DNA of 64,000 nt from Deltaproteobacteria bacterium (lineage in GTDB: Bacteria > Desulfobacterota > GWC2-55-46): the NCBI GenBank assembly GCA_016219015.1, contig JACRCL010000012.1:1-64000 (forward strand). Reading direction: 5' to 3'. A model generated the notes under the pieces. It saw only the letters and a list, made by a program, of their open reading frames with translations, made no database searches and was not told the DNA's origin. Of the stretch, positions 1-6,200 are shown in pieces. The position numbers and the translations under genes are program-made. Within the stretch, counting starts at the first letter, position 1, and each line of letters opens with the position of its first letter.

Positions 1-132
1 ACAGACTTCAGTAAGATAACCGATAAACAGATTGCAATAATCGAATCTCTAATCAACAACAGGCCCAGAAAATGCCTGGGCTTCAAAAAACCAATCGAAG
101 TAGCTGCTCCCTTCGTTGCACTTCGAGGTTGA
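1..132 (+). mobile_element. IS30-family transposase, C-terminal end only (cut by window edge)
   Basis: Frame 1 is open from the first base to a TGA at 130-132. It encodes about 43 residues containing the run NNRPRKCLGFKKP, followed by VALRG at the stop. NxRPRKxLGxxTP near the C-terminus is a hallmark of IS30-family DDE transposases. The catalytic core lies outside the window, so it cannot be said whether the element is intact. I could not identify the terminal inverted repeat in the 50 bases after the stop. Confidence 0.75.
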
Positions 133-202
133 ATTCGGGTAGTTAATTTCAGCACAGATTTTTGAATTGTCAAACTTAGGGAGGAGATGCTGAAGCAGAC
201 GG

Positions 203-219
203 GCTTTTTCAGCAGCCTG
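203..219. repeat. Solo R2-type end
   Basis: GGCTTTTTCAGCAGCCTG is the reverse complement of the CAGGCTGCTGAAAAAG end shared by the R2 elements. It stands alone, just past the spoVG terminator hairpin. Confidence 0.6.
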
Positions 220-220
220 A

Positions 221-256
221 TAAAAAGACGCCCCCTCCCTTTTCAGGGAGGGGGCC
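221..256 (-). terminator. Rho-independent terminator of spoVG
   Basis: Read on the minus strand, GCCCCCTCCCT-gaaa-AGGGAGGGGGC forms an 11-bp GC-rich stem followed by gtcTTTTT. It lies about 47 bases past the spoVG stop codon. Stem and T-run are seen directly. Confidence 0.8.
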
Positions 257-302
257 TGGGATTACGGCTATGGAAGGGAGGGCTCGAAAGAGGTAGGTAC
301 GG

Positions 303-593
303 TCAGACTGCGGAGAGGGGGGTCCTTGGTACATCTTCCTGCTGGATGCGGTTATACTCGTCCAAGACGAGCTCTTCGAGTTTTTGCCTTGTGGGCCTGT
401 CGAGCGGGTGGACGAGGTCCCTGTATGTGCCGTCTTTCATCTTCTTCGCGGGCATGGCCACGAAGTATCCGGTATTGCCCTTTATTACCTTCATGTCCCT
501 TACTACAAAGCAGTCGTCCAGCTTTATAGTGACATACGCCTTCAGCTTGTCGTCTCCGTCTACGGGCAGGACCTTGATCTCGGTGATACGCAT
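303..593 (-). CDS. spoVG: SpoVG-family regulatory protein
   Basis: A 96-residue protein matching SpoVG over its full length. It begins MRITEIKVLP and has the family blocks VRDMKVIKG, FVAMPAKK and a C-terminal helix with RQKLEELVLDEY. SpoVG proteins are small site-specific DNA/RNA-binding regulators. They were first described in Bacillus septation and sporulation but are also widespread in non-sporulating bacteria, so no sporulation role should be inferred here. The start is preceded by a strong ribosome binding site (AAAGGAGGAG). The gene is monocistronic: a hairpin terminator follows it and a long non-coding region precedes it. Identity is clear; its regulatory targets are unknown. Confidence 0.93.
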   Translation of the reverse strand: MRITEIKVLPVDGDDKLKAYVTIKLDDCFVVRDMKVIKGNTGYFVAMPAKKMKDGTYRDLVHPLDRPTRQKLEELVLDEYNRIQQEDVPRTPLSAV

Positions 594-654
594 GCTCTCC
601 TCCTTTTTTGAACTTCTTTTTTAGATTGAGTTGGGGGGTTATGCCGGACTGGAC

Positions 655-931
655 CTAAGCACTTAGTCGTCGGGTGAATACAAACGCGTTAGACTCAATG
701 GACACTCCTTCATGTTTGCGCGCGCCTGCCCTTGAAGGCTGCCGATAAATAGAACTTTTGAACGTTATGTAATCATGAATTTGCAAATACCTTGCCAAGT
801 TTAGCTTTTTTAAGTAAACCACAATAAAAGTACAGTTTTTGTTTTCTAAACTATAAAATAGCTCTTGAAATATTGGGGTGGATTGCATATTTTTTTATGC
901 ACTTTTGCACATAAAAATGTGAGAATGGGTA
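655..931. other. AT-rich non-coding stretch
   Basis: From about 735 to 930 the sequence is markedly AT-richer than the rest of the window, with runs of A and T and no ORF that looks like a protein. A 77-codon frame on the minus strand at 655-888 lacks family resemblance and a credible start. A small hairpin CACAT-AAAA-ATGTG lies at about 908-921. The composition and the nearby transposase remnant suggest acquired or decayed DNA, but nothing more specific can be seen. Confidence 0.4.
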
Positions 932-1033
932 TGCCAGCCGCAAACACGACGCTTTAGCGGCGTGGTCAAGGCTGGCAAATAAAAATGATTCTCCGTACCA
1001 TCAAATTCTCCGTCATTTATGGCGGAGAATTTT
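932..1033 (+). ncRNA. Possible structured RNA element with alternative hairpins
   Basis: An 8-bp stem TGCCAGCC/GGCTGGCA (932-939/970-977) encloses a symmetric 5x5 internal loop (GCAAA/GTCAA). Inside it is a second stem, CACGACGC/GCGGCGTG, with one mismatch and a TTTA loop. Downstream, ATTCTCCGT occurs twice (988-996 and 1005-1013), and either copy can pair with CGGAGAAT at 1023-1030, a switch-like arrangement. I could not match it to a known riboswitch class, including ZTP, which would be expected before a pur gene. It may equally be another palindromic repeat. Confidence 0.3.
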
Positions 1034-1035
1034 CA

Positions 1036-1150
1036 TCTCCCCTCAGCTTTTTTTCGGGGAGATTCGACAGGTGAGGAAGATTTCGTTTTTCGATTCGCTC
1101 GCTAAACCCCACTGCGAGCAGCGGGGGGTCAGCTCGCTGTGCCTGTTCAT
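1036..1150 (-). repeat. R5 palindromic element, minus orientation
   Basis: A diverged R5 copy reading leftwards: a tgaacag-like start, AGCGAG direct repeats around a GGGG-rich hairpin, an AT-rich centre and a second hairpin (CTCCCC/GGGGAG). It sits head to head with the next copy, 14 bases away. Confidence 0.65.
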
Positions 1151-1164
1151 ATTACGCACACCGT

Positions 1165-1280
1165 GAACACGCATAGCGAGCGCATTCCCCTGCTTACTGC
1201 GGGGTCAAGCGAGCGAATCGAAATCGAAATCTTCCTTATGTGTCGAAGATTCCCCGCGGCTTGCCGCGGGGAGCTTCAAT
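1165..1280 (+). repeat. R5 palindromic element, plus orientation
   Basis: GAACACGCATAGCGAGCG, a GC hairpin, AGCGAGCGAATCG, then CTTATGTGTCGAAGATT and a second hairpin CCCCGCGGCTTGCCGCGGGG. The copies at 8533-8643, 30030-30146 and 51372-51485 share this layout and most bases. Confidence 0.8.
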
Positions 1281-1370
1281 CCCGAAAGATACAGACCCCC
1301 TTCCCAAATGGGGCTTGGGGGGATTATCCTGGGACAGTCGTCTTTTTCATATTTTCCGGAGCGAGACGGA

Positions 1371-1399
1371 TTGACTTTGGCTGGTCTTTAGATTAATCT
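1371..1399 (+). promoter_or_regulatory. Putative purM promoter placing transcription start at the ATG
   Basis: TTGACT, 17 bases, then TAATCT. The expected start point, about seven bases past the -10, falls on the purM ATG at 1407. No Shine-Dalgarno sequence precedes that ATG. The -10 is weak, so this is tentative. Confidence 0.35.
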
Positions 1400-1406
1400 A
1401 TACGCC

Positions 1407-2450
1407 ATGAAAAAAACTATTTCCTACCGTGAGGCCGGCGTAGACATAGACGAGGGCATAAGGCTCGTAAACCTCATAAAACCATCAGTAAGGAAGACCT
1501 ACCGCAGAGAGGTCCTTGGCGACATAGGCGGCTTCGGAGCCCTCTTTTCAGCCCGGTTCAAGGGCCTTAAAGACCCGGTGCTCGTCTCCTCAACCGACGG
1601 TGTAGGCACAAAGCTCATCGTAGCCTTCATGGCCGACAAGCACACGACCGTGGGCATGGACCTCGTAGCCATGAGCGTAAACGACATACTCGTAAGCGGG
1701 GCCGAGCCGCTATTTTTCCTCGATTATTTCGCGACCGGCAGGCTCGACGCCGTAAGGGCCTCGGAGGTCGTCAAAGGCATAGCCGAAGGCTGCAGGATGG
1801 CCGGGTGCGCCCTAATAGGCGGAGAGACGGCCGAGATGCCGGGGCTCTACAAGCCCGGCGAGTACGACCTCGCGGGCTTTGCCGTGGGCGTGGTAGACAG
1901 AAAAAGGCTCATAGACGGCTCGAAGATAAAGGCCGGGGACAGGATAATAGGGCTTGCTTCGAGCGGCCTGCACAGTAACGGCTATTCTCTGGCGAGGAAG
2001 GTCATATTCGAGGCACTGGGGCTGAACGTAAAGAGCGTCCCGGAAGGCTTCAAGGACGACATCGGCACCACGCTCCTCGCCCCCACGAGGATATACGTAA
2101 AGCCTGTCCTTAAATTGCTTAAAAGGTTCGATGTCCTCGGCATGGCGCACATAACCGGCGGCGGGTTTACCGACAATATCCCGAGGGTACTGCCCAAGGG
2201 GCTCAAGGCCGTGATTGAGAAAGGCTCGTGGCCCATACCCCCGGTATTCAGGCTCATCCAGTCCGGCGGCGGGATAGACGAGGCCAATATGTTCAGGACC
2301 TTCAACTGCGGGATAGGTCTTGTCCTCATAGTAAGGGCAAAGGACGAGGCCACGATAAAAAAGGCGCTCAAGGCCCTCGGCGAAAAGCCATATACCATAG
2401 GCGAGATAGCTAAAAAAGGCCGCGGGGCCGAAGTCGAGTACAGGGGATAG
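1407..2450 (+). CDS. purM: Phosphoribosylformylglycinamidine cyclo-ligase (AIR synthetase)
   Basis: A cytosolic enzyme of de novo purine synthesis: it closes the imidazole ring of FGAM with ATP to give AIR. The 347-residue length is normal. The N-terminus YREAGVDIDEG, the ATP-loop VSSTDGVGTKL (about 68-78), GGETAEMPG, GLASSGLHSNGYSLAR and ITGGGFTDNIPR are all diagnostic for PurM. The start agrees with the family's usual N-terminus. No ribosome binding site is visible upstream, and a promoter-like pair puts the transcript start at the ATG, so the mRNA may be leaderless. purN follows after 11 bases, so the two are surely co-transcribed. Confidence 0.97.
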   Translation: MKKTISYREAGVDIDEGIRLVNLIKPSVRKTYRREVLGDIGGFGALFSARFKGLKDPVLVSSTDGVGTKLIVAFMADKHTTVGMDLVAMSVNDILVSGAEPLFFLDYFATGRLDAVRASEVVKGIAEGCRMAGCALIGGETAEMPGLYKPGEYDLAGFAVGVVDRKRLIDGSKIKAGDRIIGLASSGLHSNGYSLARKVIFEALGLNVKSVPEGFKDDIGTTLLAPTRIYVKPVLKLLKRFDVLGMAHITGGGFTDNIPRVLPKGLKAVIEKGSWPIPPVFRLIQSGGGIDEANMFRTFNCGIGLVLIVRAKDEATIKKALKALGEKPYTIGEIAKKGRGAEVEYRG

Positions 2451-2461
2451 GATAAAGGATA

Positions 2462-3115
2462 ATGGTAAACCTCGGCATACTGGTCTCCGGCGGCGGCACT
2501 AACCTCCAGGCCATAATAGACTCGATAGAGGCGAACAGGCTCGACGCCTCCATAAGGCTCGTATTCAGCAACAACCCTAACGCCTACGCGCTCGACCGCG
2601 CCAGAAGGCACGGGCTGCCCTCAAAGGTGCTGTTGAAAGAGGACTTCCCTTCAAGGGAGGCCTACGACAACGAGGCGGTAAAAGCGCTGAAAGACTCAGG
2701 CGTGGAGCTCGTGATACTCGCGGGCTTCATGAGGCTCATAACAAAGCCCTTCCTCGACGCCTTCCCCATGAGGATAATGAACATACACCCCTCGCTCCTT
2801 CCTTCATTCCCCGGCCTCGACGTGCAGAAAAAGGCCGTCGAGTGGGGCGTGAAGTTCTCGGGCTGCACGGTACATTTCGTGGACGAGGGGCTCGACAGCG
2901 GGCCGATTATCATACAGGCCGTTGTGCCGGTGCTTGAGGACGATACGCCGGAGATTTTGAGCCAGAGGATACTTAAAGAGGAGCACAGGATATACCCGCA
3001 GGCCATACAGCTCTTCTCAGAGGGAAGGCTTGAGGTCAAGGGCCGCAGGGTATTCGTGAGAGACGGCCACGCGGACGCGGGGCCGCTTGAGAACCCGAGG
3101 GTCACTATCTTTTAA
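2462..3115 (+). CDS. purN: Phosphoribosylglycinamide formyltransferase
   Basis: Transfers a formyl group from 10-formyl-THF to GAR, step three of purine synthesis. Its 217 residues start LGILVSGGGTNLQAII, the family's phosphate-binding loop. The active-site block MNIHPSLLPSFPG supplies the catalytic Asn and His, and EGLDSGPII supplies the conserved Asp. An AAAGG ribosome binding site lies just upstream, 11 bases after purM. The C-terminal tail (about 15 residues past the last conserved block) is slightly longer than in the E. coli enzyme. The stop codon lies directly against an R1 repeat, whose end here reads TTTTAGCTTAA on the minus strand. Confidence 0.96.
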   Translation: MVNLGILVSGGGTNLQAIIDSIEANRLDASIRLVFSNNPNAYALDRARRHGLPSKVLLKEDFPSREAYDNEAVKALKDSGVELVILAGFMRLITKPFLDAFPMRIMNIHPSLLPSFPGLDVQKKAVEWGVKFSGCTVHFVDEGLDSGPIIIQAVVPVLEDDTPEILSQRILKEEHRIYPQAIQLFSEGRLEVKGRRVFVRDGHADAGPLENPRVTIF

Positions 3116-3238
3116 GCTAAAAATTGCTCTTTTCCCTGATCTCTGCGTAGGCGCGAAAATAAAAATGGACATGTGCTCCGCTTTTTATTTTCGCCCTGCC
3201 TCGACCTCATAAAAAATATCTAATTTTTAGAGGCACCC
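3116..3238 (-). repeat. R1 long-hairpin element, minus orientation, one end shortened
   Basis: Reverse complement of the R1 consensus: GGGTGCCTCTAAAAATT at the right, the paired arms AAATAAAAAGCGGAGCA / ATTTTTATTTTCGC in the middle, and a shortened left end that stops at the purN TAA. It is more diverged than the other four copies. The right end lies three bases before the ATG of the next gene. Confidence 0.8.
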
Positions 3239-3241
3239 TTG

Positions 3242-3676
3242 ATGCAAAGCCCGGTATTGGTTAGCGCCTGCCTCTTAGGGCTCAAGACGAGGTACGACGG
3301 CGCCGACGCTTATTCGCAGAAGGCCGTCGACCTCCTTAAAAAGAGGGCCGTTGTGCCTGTATGCCCGGAGCAGCTCGGCGGCCTTCCCACCCCGAGGCCG
3401 AGGGCGGAGATATCAAGCGGCGACGGGGTCAGCGTACTCGAAGGGATATCCGGGGTGATAGACGAGTTCGGCTCGGACGCCACGGCATTTTTCTTAAAAG
3501 GCGCTCACGAGGTTTTGAAGATCGCGAGGATAGTCGGCGCGAAAGAGGCGTACCTCAAAGAGAAGAGCCCTTCGTGCGGTACCGGTACGATCTGCAGGGA
3601 CAGCGTCTGCGTCCCTGGGCCCGGGGTGACCGCGGCGCTCCTTAAGAAAGAAGGGCTTGCGTTAAAGGGCTTCTGA
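3242..3676 (+). CDS. DUF523 family protein
   Basis: A 144-residue cytosolic protein of the DUF523 family. It shows VSACLLGLKTRYDG at the N-terminus, VCPEQLGGLPTPRPRAEI, and the cysteine motif LKEKSPSCGTGTI. The conserved cysteines in SACLLG and SPSCG are typical of the family; its biochemical function is not established. ATG at 3242 is preferred over the TTG just before it. Its only Shine-Dalgarno-like sequence, AGAGG, lies inside the terminal repeat of the R1 element upstream. The gene may be expressed with purMN or from within the repeat. Confidence 0.85.
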   Translation: MQSPVLVSACLLGLKTRYDGADAYSQKAVDLLKKRAVVPVCPEQLGGLPTPRPRAEISSGDGVSVLEGISGVIDEFGSDATAFFLKGAHEVLKIARIVGAKEAYLKEKSPSCGTGTICRDSVCVPGPGVTAALLKKEGLALKGF

Positions 3677-3733
3677 TAGACGTACTTCCATATTAACTTC
3701 CATTCGGGAACCTCTGATAATTTGCAGCCGCAT

Positions 3734-3847
3734 GTCATTCTGAGCGTGTGAGCCGAAGCCCTGAGCGAAGCGAAGGGGAAGAATCTCGAATTATAAAAAC
3801 CGGCGAGTTACGAGATTCTTCGGTCGCTCCGCTCCCTCAGAATGACA
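3734..3847. repeat. R3 palindromic element
   Basis: Starts GTCATTCTGAGCGTGTGAGC, runs through GAAGCGAAGGGGAAGAATCTC, a variable centre, then GAGATTCTTCGGTCGC, and ends CTCAGAATGAC. The two halves pair as one long hairpin. Other copies lie at 12211-12330 and 17586-17698. Confidence 0.85.
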
Positions 3848-3910
3848 AGAAGACATGATTAATCAGAGCTTTCTTAGTTCAACAAAAACGCCAAAAAAAG
3901 GAGTCTGGCC

Positions 3911-4582
3911 ATGAAGCTCACATACCAGGGACATTCATGCTTTATCGCCGAAGCCGAAGGCCATAGCGTCATCATCGACCCGTTCTTGAACGGAAATCCC
4001 CTCGCCAAAATAAAACCCTCCGACGTAAAGGTGGACGCGGTGCTGGTCACCCACGGCCACGCCGACCACCTGGGCGACGCCGTGGAGATATCAAAGAAGA
4101 ACAACGCCCCTGTGATAGGCGTCTTCGAGCTCGTGAACTACTGCACGGTGAAAGGCGCCTCGGGCCATGCCATGCACATCGGCGGAAGCCATACGTTCCC
4201 GTTCGGAAGGGTGAAATTGACTATCGCGCACCACGGCTCCACGACCGAGGTCGGGGCAGTGGGCAACCCCTGCGGGTTTCTCCTTACGATGGGCGGAAAG
4301 ACCGTCTACCACGCCGGAGACACCGGCCTTTTCTCGGACATGGCCCTGATAGGCGAGATAAACACCATAGACTGCGCCCTCCTGCCCATAGGCGATAACT
4401 ACACGATGGGGATCGAGGACGCTATAAGGGCCGTCGGGCTCCTCAAGCCCAAGATGGCCGTGCCCATGCACTACAATACCTTTGACGTAATAAAGCAGGA
4501 CCCCGAGAGCTTCAGGAAAGGGCTTGAAGGCAAGCCGGTGAAGGTCAAAATATTGAAGCCAGGGGAGAGTCTGGAGGTATAG
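3911..4582 (+). CDS. UPF0173 metal-dependent hydrolase (metallo-beta-lactamase fold)
   Basis: A 223-residue metallo-beta-lactamase-fold hydrolase of the UPF0173 (YtkL-type) family. It begins MKLTYQGHSCFIAEAEG and has the metal motif VTHGHADHLGD (about 50-60), then AHHGSTTEVG, VYHAGDTGLF and VPMHYNTF, which supply the remaining His/Asp ligands. The substrate is unknown for the family, so no reaction is claimed. It has an AAAGGAG ribosome binding site and no signal peptide, so it is cytosolic. It stands alone between two R3-type repeats. Confidence 0.92.
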   Translation: MKLTYQGHSCFIAEAEGHSVIIDPFLNGNPLAKIKPSDVKVDAVLVTHGHADHLGDAVEISKKNNAPVIGVFELVNYCTVKGASGHAMHIGGSHTFPFGRVKLTIAHHGSTTEVGAVGNPCGFLLTMGGKTVYHAGDTGLFSDMALIGEINTIDCALLPIGDNYTMGIEDAIRAVGLLKPKMAVPMHYNTFDVIKQDPESFRKGLEGKPVKVKILKPGESLEV

Positions 4583-4602
4583 AGGCGGCTATCATCAGGA
4601 AG

Positions 4603-4651
4603 CCGTCATTCGCTTCGCTCAGGATGACCGGCTAAAAATAGTTTCAGCCTG
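4603..4651. repeat. R3 remnant joined to an R2-type end
   Basis: GTCATTCGCTTCGCTCAGGATGAC is a shortened R3 palindrome. It is followed by CCGGCTAAAAATAGTTTCAGCCTG, whose complement begins CAGGCTG and touches the TAG stop of the next gene. The pairing of an R3 core with R2 ends is complete at 17561-17724. Confidence 0.55.
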
Positions 4652-5233
4652 CTAAAACGCCCCCACCGCAAACCCCGCCGCGTACCAGTAGTATTTAAGG
4701 AACTCGATTAAAAGGAGCATCAGGCTCCTGCCCTGCCACCACTTCTCCTCGTCGAAGTTAGGGGTCGATACCCTGTAAGGCTCTATCCTGATATCCGGCG
4801 GCATTATCCTCCTGAATATATACTCGGCCCTCTTCATGTGGTAGACGGACGTTATGAGGACCATCGACTTAAGCCCCCTCTCCTCCATGAACCGTTTGAC
4901 CTCCACCGCGTTCTCGAAGGTGGAGCCGGACTTTTTCTCAAGGACGATCCTGGGCCTCTCGGACCTGTCCAGGTGATTCAAGAAAATCGAGTCGAGGTCC
5001 GCGTCCGCGTGCACGCCGCTCAAGACAAGGAGCCCGGCCTTGCCTTTCCGCAGCAGGCTCAGCCCCTCCTCGACCCTGCCCATGCCTCCGGTAAGCACGA
5101 CTATCGCGTCTGTGACTCCCGTGTCGGCGGGCTCGGCGTTCCCGGCCTTTATCCCGGCCGTGAAATCGAGGAAAAGGTATATCGCCAGGGCAAACGATAC
5201 CGCCAAAGCGGCTATGAGCCCGGCCCTTTTCAT
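4652..5233 (-). CDS. YdcF/SanA-type DUF218 membrane protein
   Basis: A 193-residue protein with an N-terminal membrane segment (about 5-24, LIAALAVSFALAIYLFLDF) and a DUF218 domain: DAIVVLTGGMGRVEEGL, LLVLSGV, and ITSVYHMKRAEYIFRR near the end. DUF218 proteins (SanA, ElyC, YdcF) are inner-membrane anchored and linked to envelope polysaccharide metabolism, but the reaction is undefined. The stop codon TAG is followed at once by CAGGCTG, an R2-type repeat end. The gene is transcribed divergently from rpmB. Confidence 0.85.
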   Translation of the reverse strand: MKRAGLIAALAVSFALAIYLFLDFTAGIKAGNAEPADTGVTDAIVVLTGGMGRVEEGLSLLRKGKAGLLVLSGVHADADLDSIFLNHLDRSERPRIVLEKKSGSTFENAVEVKRFMEERGLKSMVLITSVYHMKRAEYIFRRIMPPDIRIEPYRVSTPNFDEEKWWQGRSLMLLLIEFLKYYWYAAGFAVGAF

Positions 5234-5260
5234 ATGGCCACGGCCCTCAACAGAAAAAAC

Positions 5261-5289
5261 TTGCCATAAACGGGCCCTTGTGCTATCTT
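5261..5289 (+). promoter_or_regulatory. Sigma-70-type promoter of rpmB
   Basis: TTGCCA, a 17-base spacer, and TATCTT, giving a leader of about 28 bases with a CGGAGG ribosome binding site before the rpmB ATG. Confidence 0.6.
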
Positions 5290-5323
5290 TTTAAGATTAA
5301 ATTTTTTCGGAGGTCTATTCGTC

Positions 5324-5515
5324 ATGGCAGCCAATTGCGAAATATGCGGAAAGGGCCCGGTCTACGGGAATAACGTAAGCCACGCCAACAATAAGACAAG
5401 AAGGAGATGGAACCCCAACCTCCAGACCGTCAAGGCCGTTCAGAACGGCAGGGTAAGGAAACTCAGGGTCTGCAGCAGGTGTATCCGCTCCGGCGCGGTC
5501 ACGAAGGCGGCTTAA
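5324..5515 (+). CDS. rpmB: 50S ribosomal protein L28, zinc-binding form
   Basis: A 63-residue large-subunit ribosomal protein. It begins [20 protein letters not shown] and continues with the basic segment [11 protein letters not shown]. Two CxxC pairs (CEIC near the N-terminus, CSRC near residue 50) mark the zinc-binding C+ version of L28 rather than the cysteine-free paralogue induced by zinc shortage in some bacteria. L28 is usually encoded next to L33; here it is alone, with its own promoter and a CGGAGG ribosome binding site. Confidence 0.95.
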   Translation: MAANCEICGKGPVYGNNVSHANNKTRRRWNPNLQTVKAVQNGRVRKLRVCSRCIRSGAVTKAA

Positions 5516-5518
5516 CGC

Positions 5519-5542
5519 CCTGCCGGCATTCATGCCGGCAGG
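5519..5542. repeat. Perfect 24-bp palindrome between convergent genes
   Basis: CCTGCCGGCAT-TC... reads as an uninterrupted palindrome between the stops of rpmB and ridA. It may act as a transcript-end hairpin for both, but there is no T-run on either strand. Confidence 0.5.
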
Positions 5543-5552
5543 CGCCCACGCC

Positions 5553-5942
5553 TTATTCATCCCCCACTGCCGCGATAGCGTCTATCTCCACTAAAACCCC
5601 CTTCGGCAGCGCGCTCACCTCCACGGTAGCCCGCGCCGGGTAAGGGGCCGAGAAGAACTCCCCGTAAACCCCGTTCATATCCGCGAACCCGGAAAGGTCC
5701 TTCAAAAATACGGTCGTCTTCACCACGTCCTTGAGGTCCGAACCGGCTTCCACGAGGACCGCCTGAAGGTTCTTCAATACCTGCCTCGTCTGCGCCTTTA
5801 TATCCCCGGCGGCTACCTCCCCTGAGGCCGGGTCTACGGGTATCTGGCCCGAGAGGAAGAGGAACCTCCCTGCCCTTACGCCCTGCGAGTACGGGCCGAT
5901 GGCGCGCGGGGCCTCGCCGGTCTTTATCTCCTCTTTTATCAT
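5553..5942 (-). CDS. ridA: RidA family reactive imine/enamine deaminase
   Basis: A 129-residue cytosolic protein of the RidA (YjgF/YER057c/UK114) family, which hydrolyses the enamine/imine intermediates released by PLP enzymes. Seen are [28 protein letters not shown], the trimer-interface block, and the end motif [21 protein letters not shown]. The Arg in ARATVEV is the substrate-carboxylate ligand and the final Glu is conserved in active RidA. A GGGAGAGG ribosome binding site precedes the ATG. It is convergent with rpmB and follows the Rel gene on the same strand, separated by an R4 repeat. Confidence 0.95.
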   Translation of the reverse strand: MIKEEIKTGEAPRAIGPYSQGVRAGRFLFLSGQIPVDPASGEVAAGDIKAQTRQVLKNLQAVLVEAGSDLKDVVKTTVFLKDLSGFADMNGVYGEFFSAPYPARATVEVSALPKGVLVEIDAIAAVGDE

Positions 5943-5966
5943 CGCCCTCTCCCTTTACCGTCTTAA

Positions 5967-6200
5967 TAGGATGCTGAAAAAGTCCATCCCTGGATTTTTC
6001 AGCTACGACTTGTCCGAAATGAATGAAAGAACTCCGTTCTTTCCGGCAAGGAATTTTCTTTTATATAGCTCGCCTATCACTTCGTGAGTCGGCGAGCTGC
6101 CGGACGGCCAAGTCTCACAAATTGCTCGTCTTTTCATCCTCGCAATTTGGCAATCCTTCCATGGATTGCATGACAGGTTGCGTTTTTGCGCAACCTGTCA
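5967..6200. repeat. R4 composite element (copy 1)
   Basis: Begins AGGATGCTGAAAAAGTCCATCC, close to an R2 end. It ends with AAATTGCTCG...CGCAATTTGGCAATCC, CCATGGATTGCATGACAGG and the hairpin ACAGGTTGCG-tttttg-CGCAACCTGT, which runs into the Rel stop codon. The copy at 49223-49455 has the same two ends and length but a different core. Confidence 0.7.

Noticed and set aside
187..624. 145-codon open frame on the plus strand opposite spoVG
   Set aside because: It is the antisense shadow of spoVG and its terminator; composition and residues are not protein-like.
655..888. 77-codon open frame on the minus strand
   Set aside because: No family resemblance, AT-rich repetitive composition, no good ribosome binding site; it overlaps nothing conserved.
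930..1400. ZTP (pfl) riboswitch before purM
   Set aside because: The conserved CCGCCUGGGCA segment and associated pseudoknot pieces are not present; the stems at 932-977 have a different layout.
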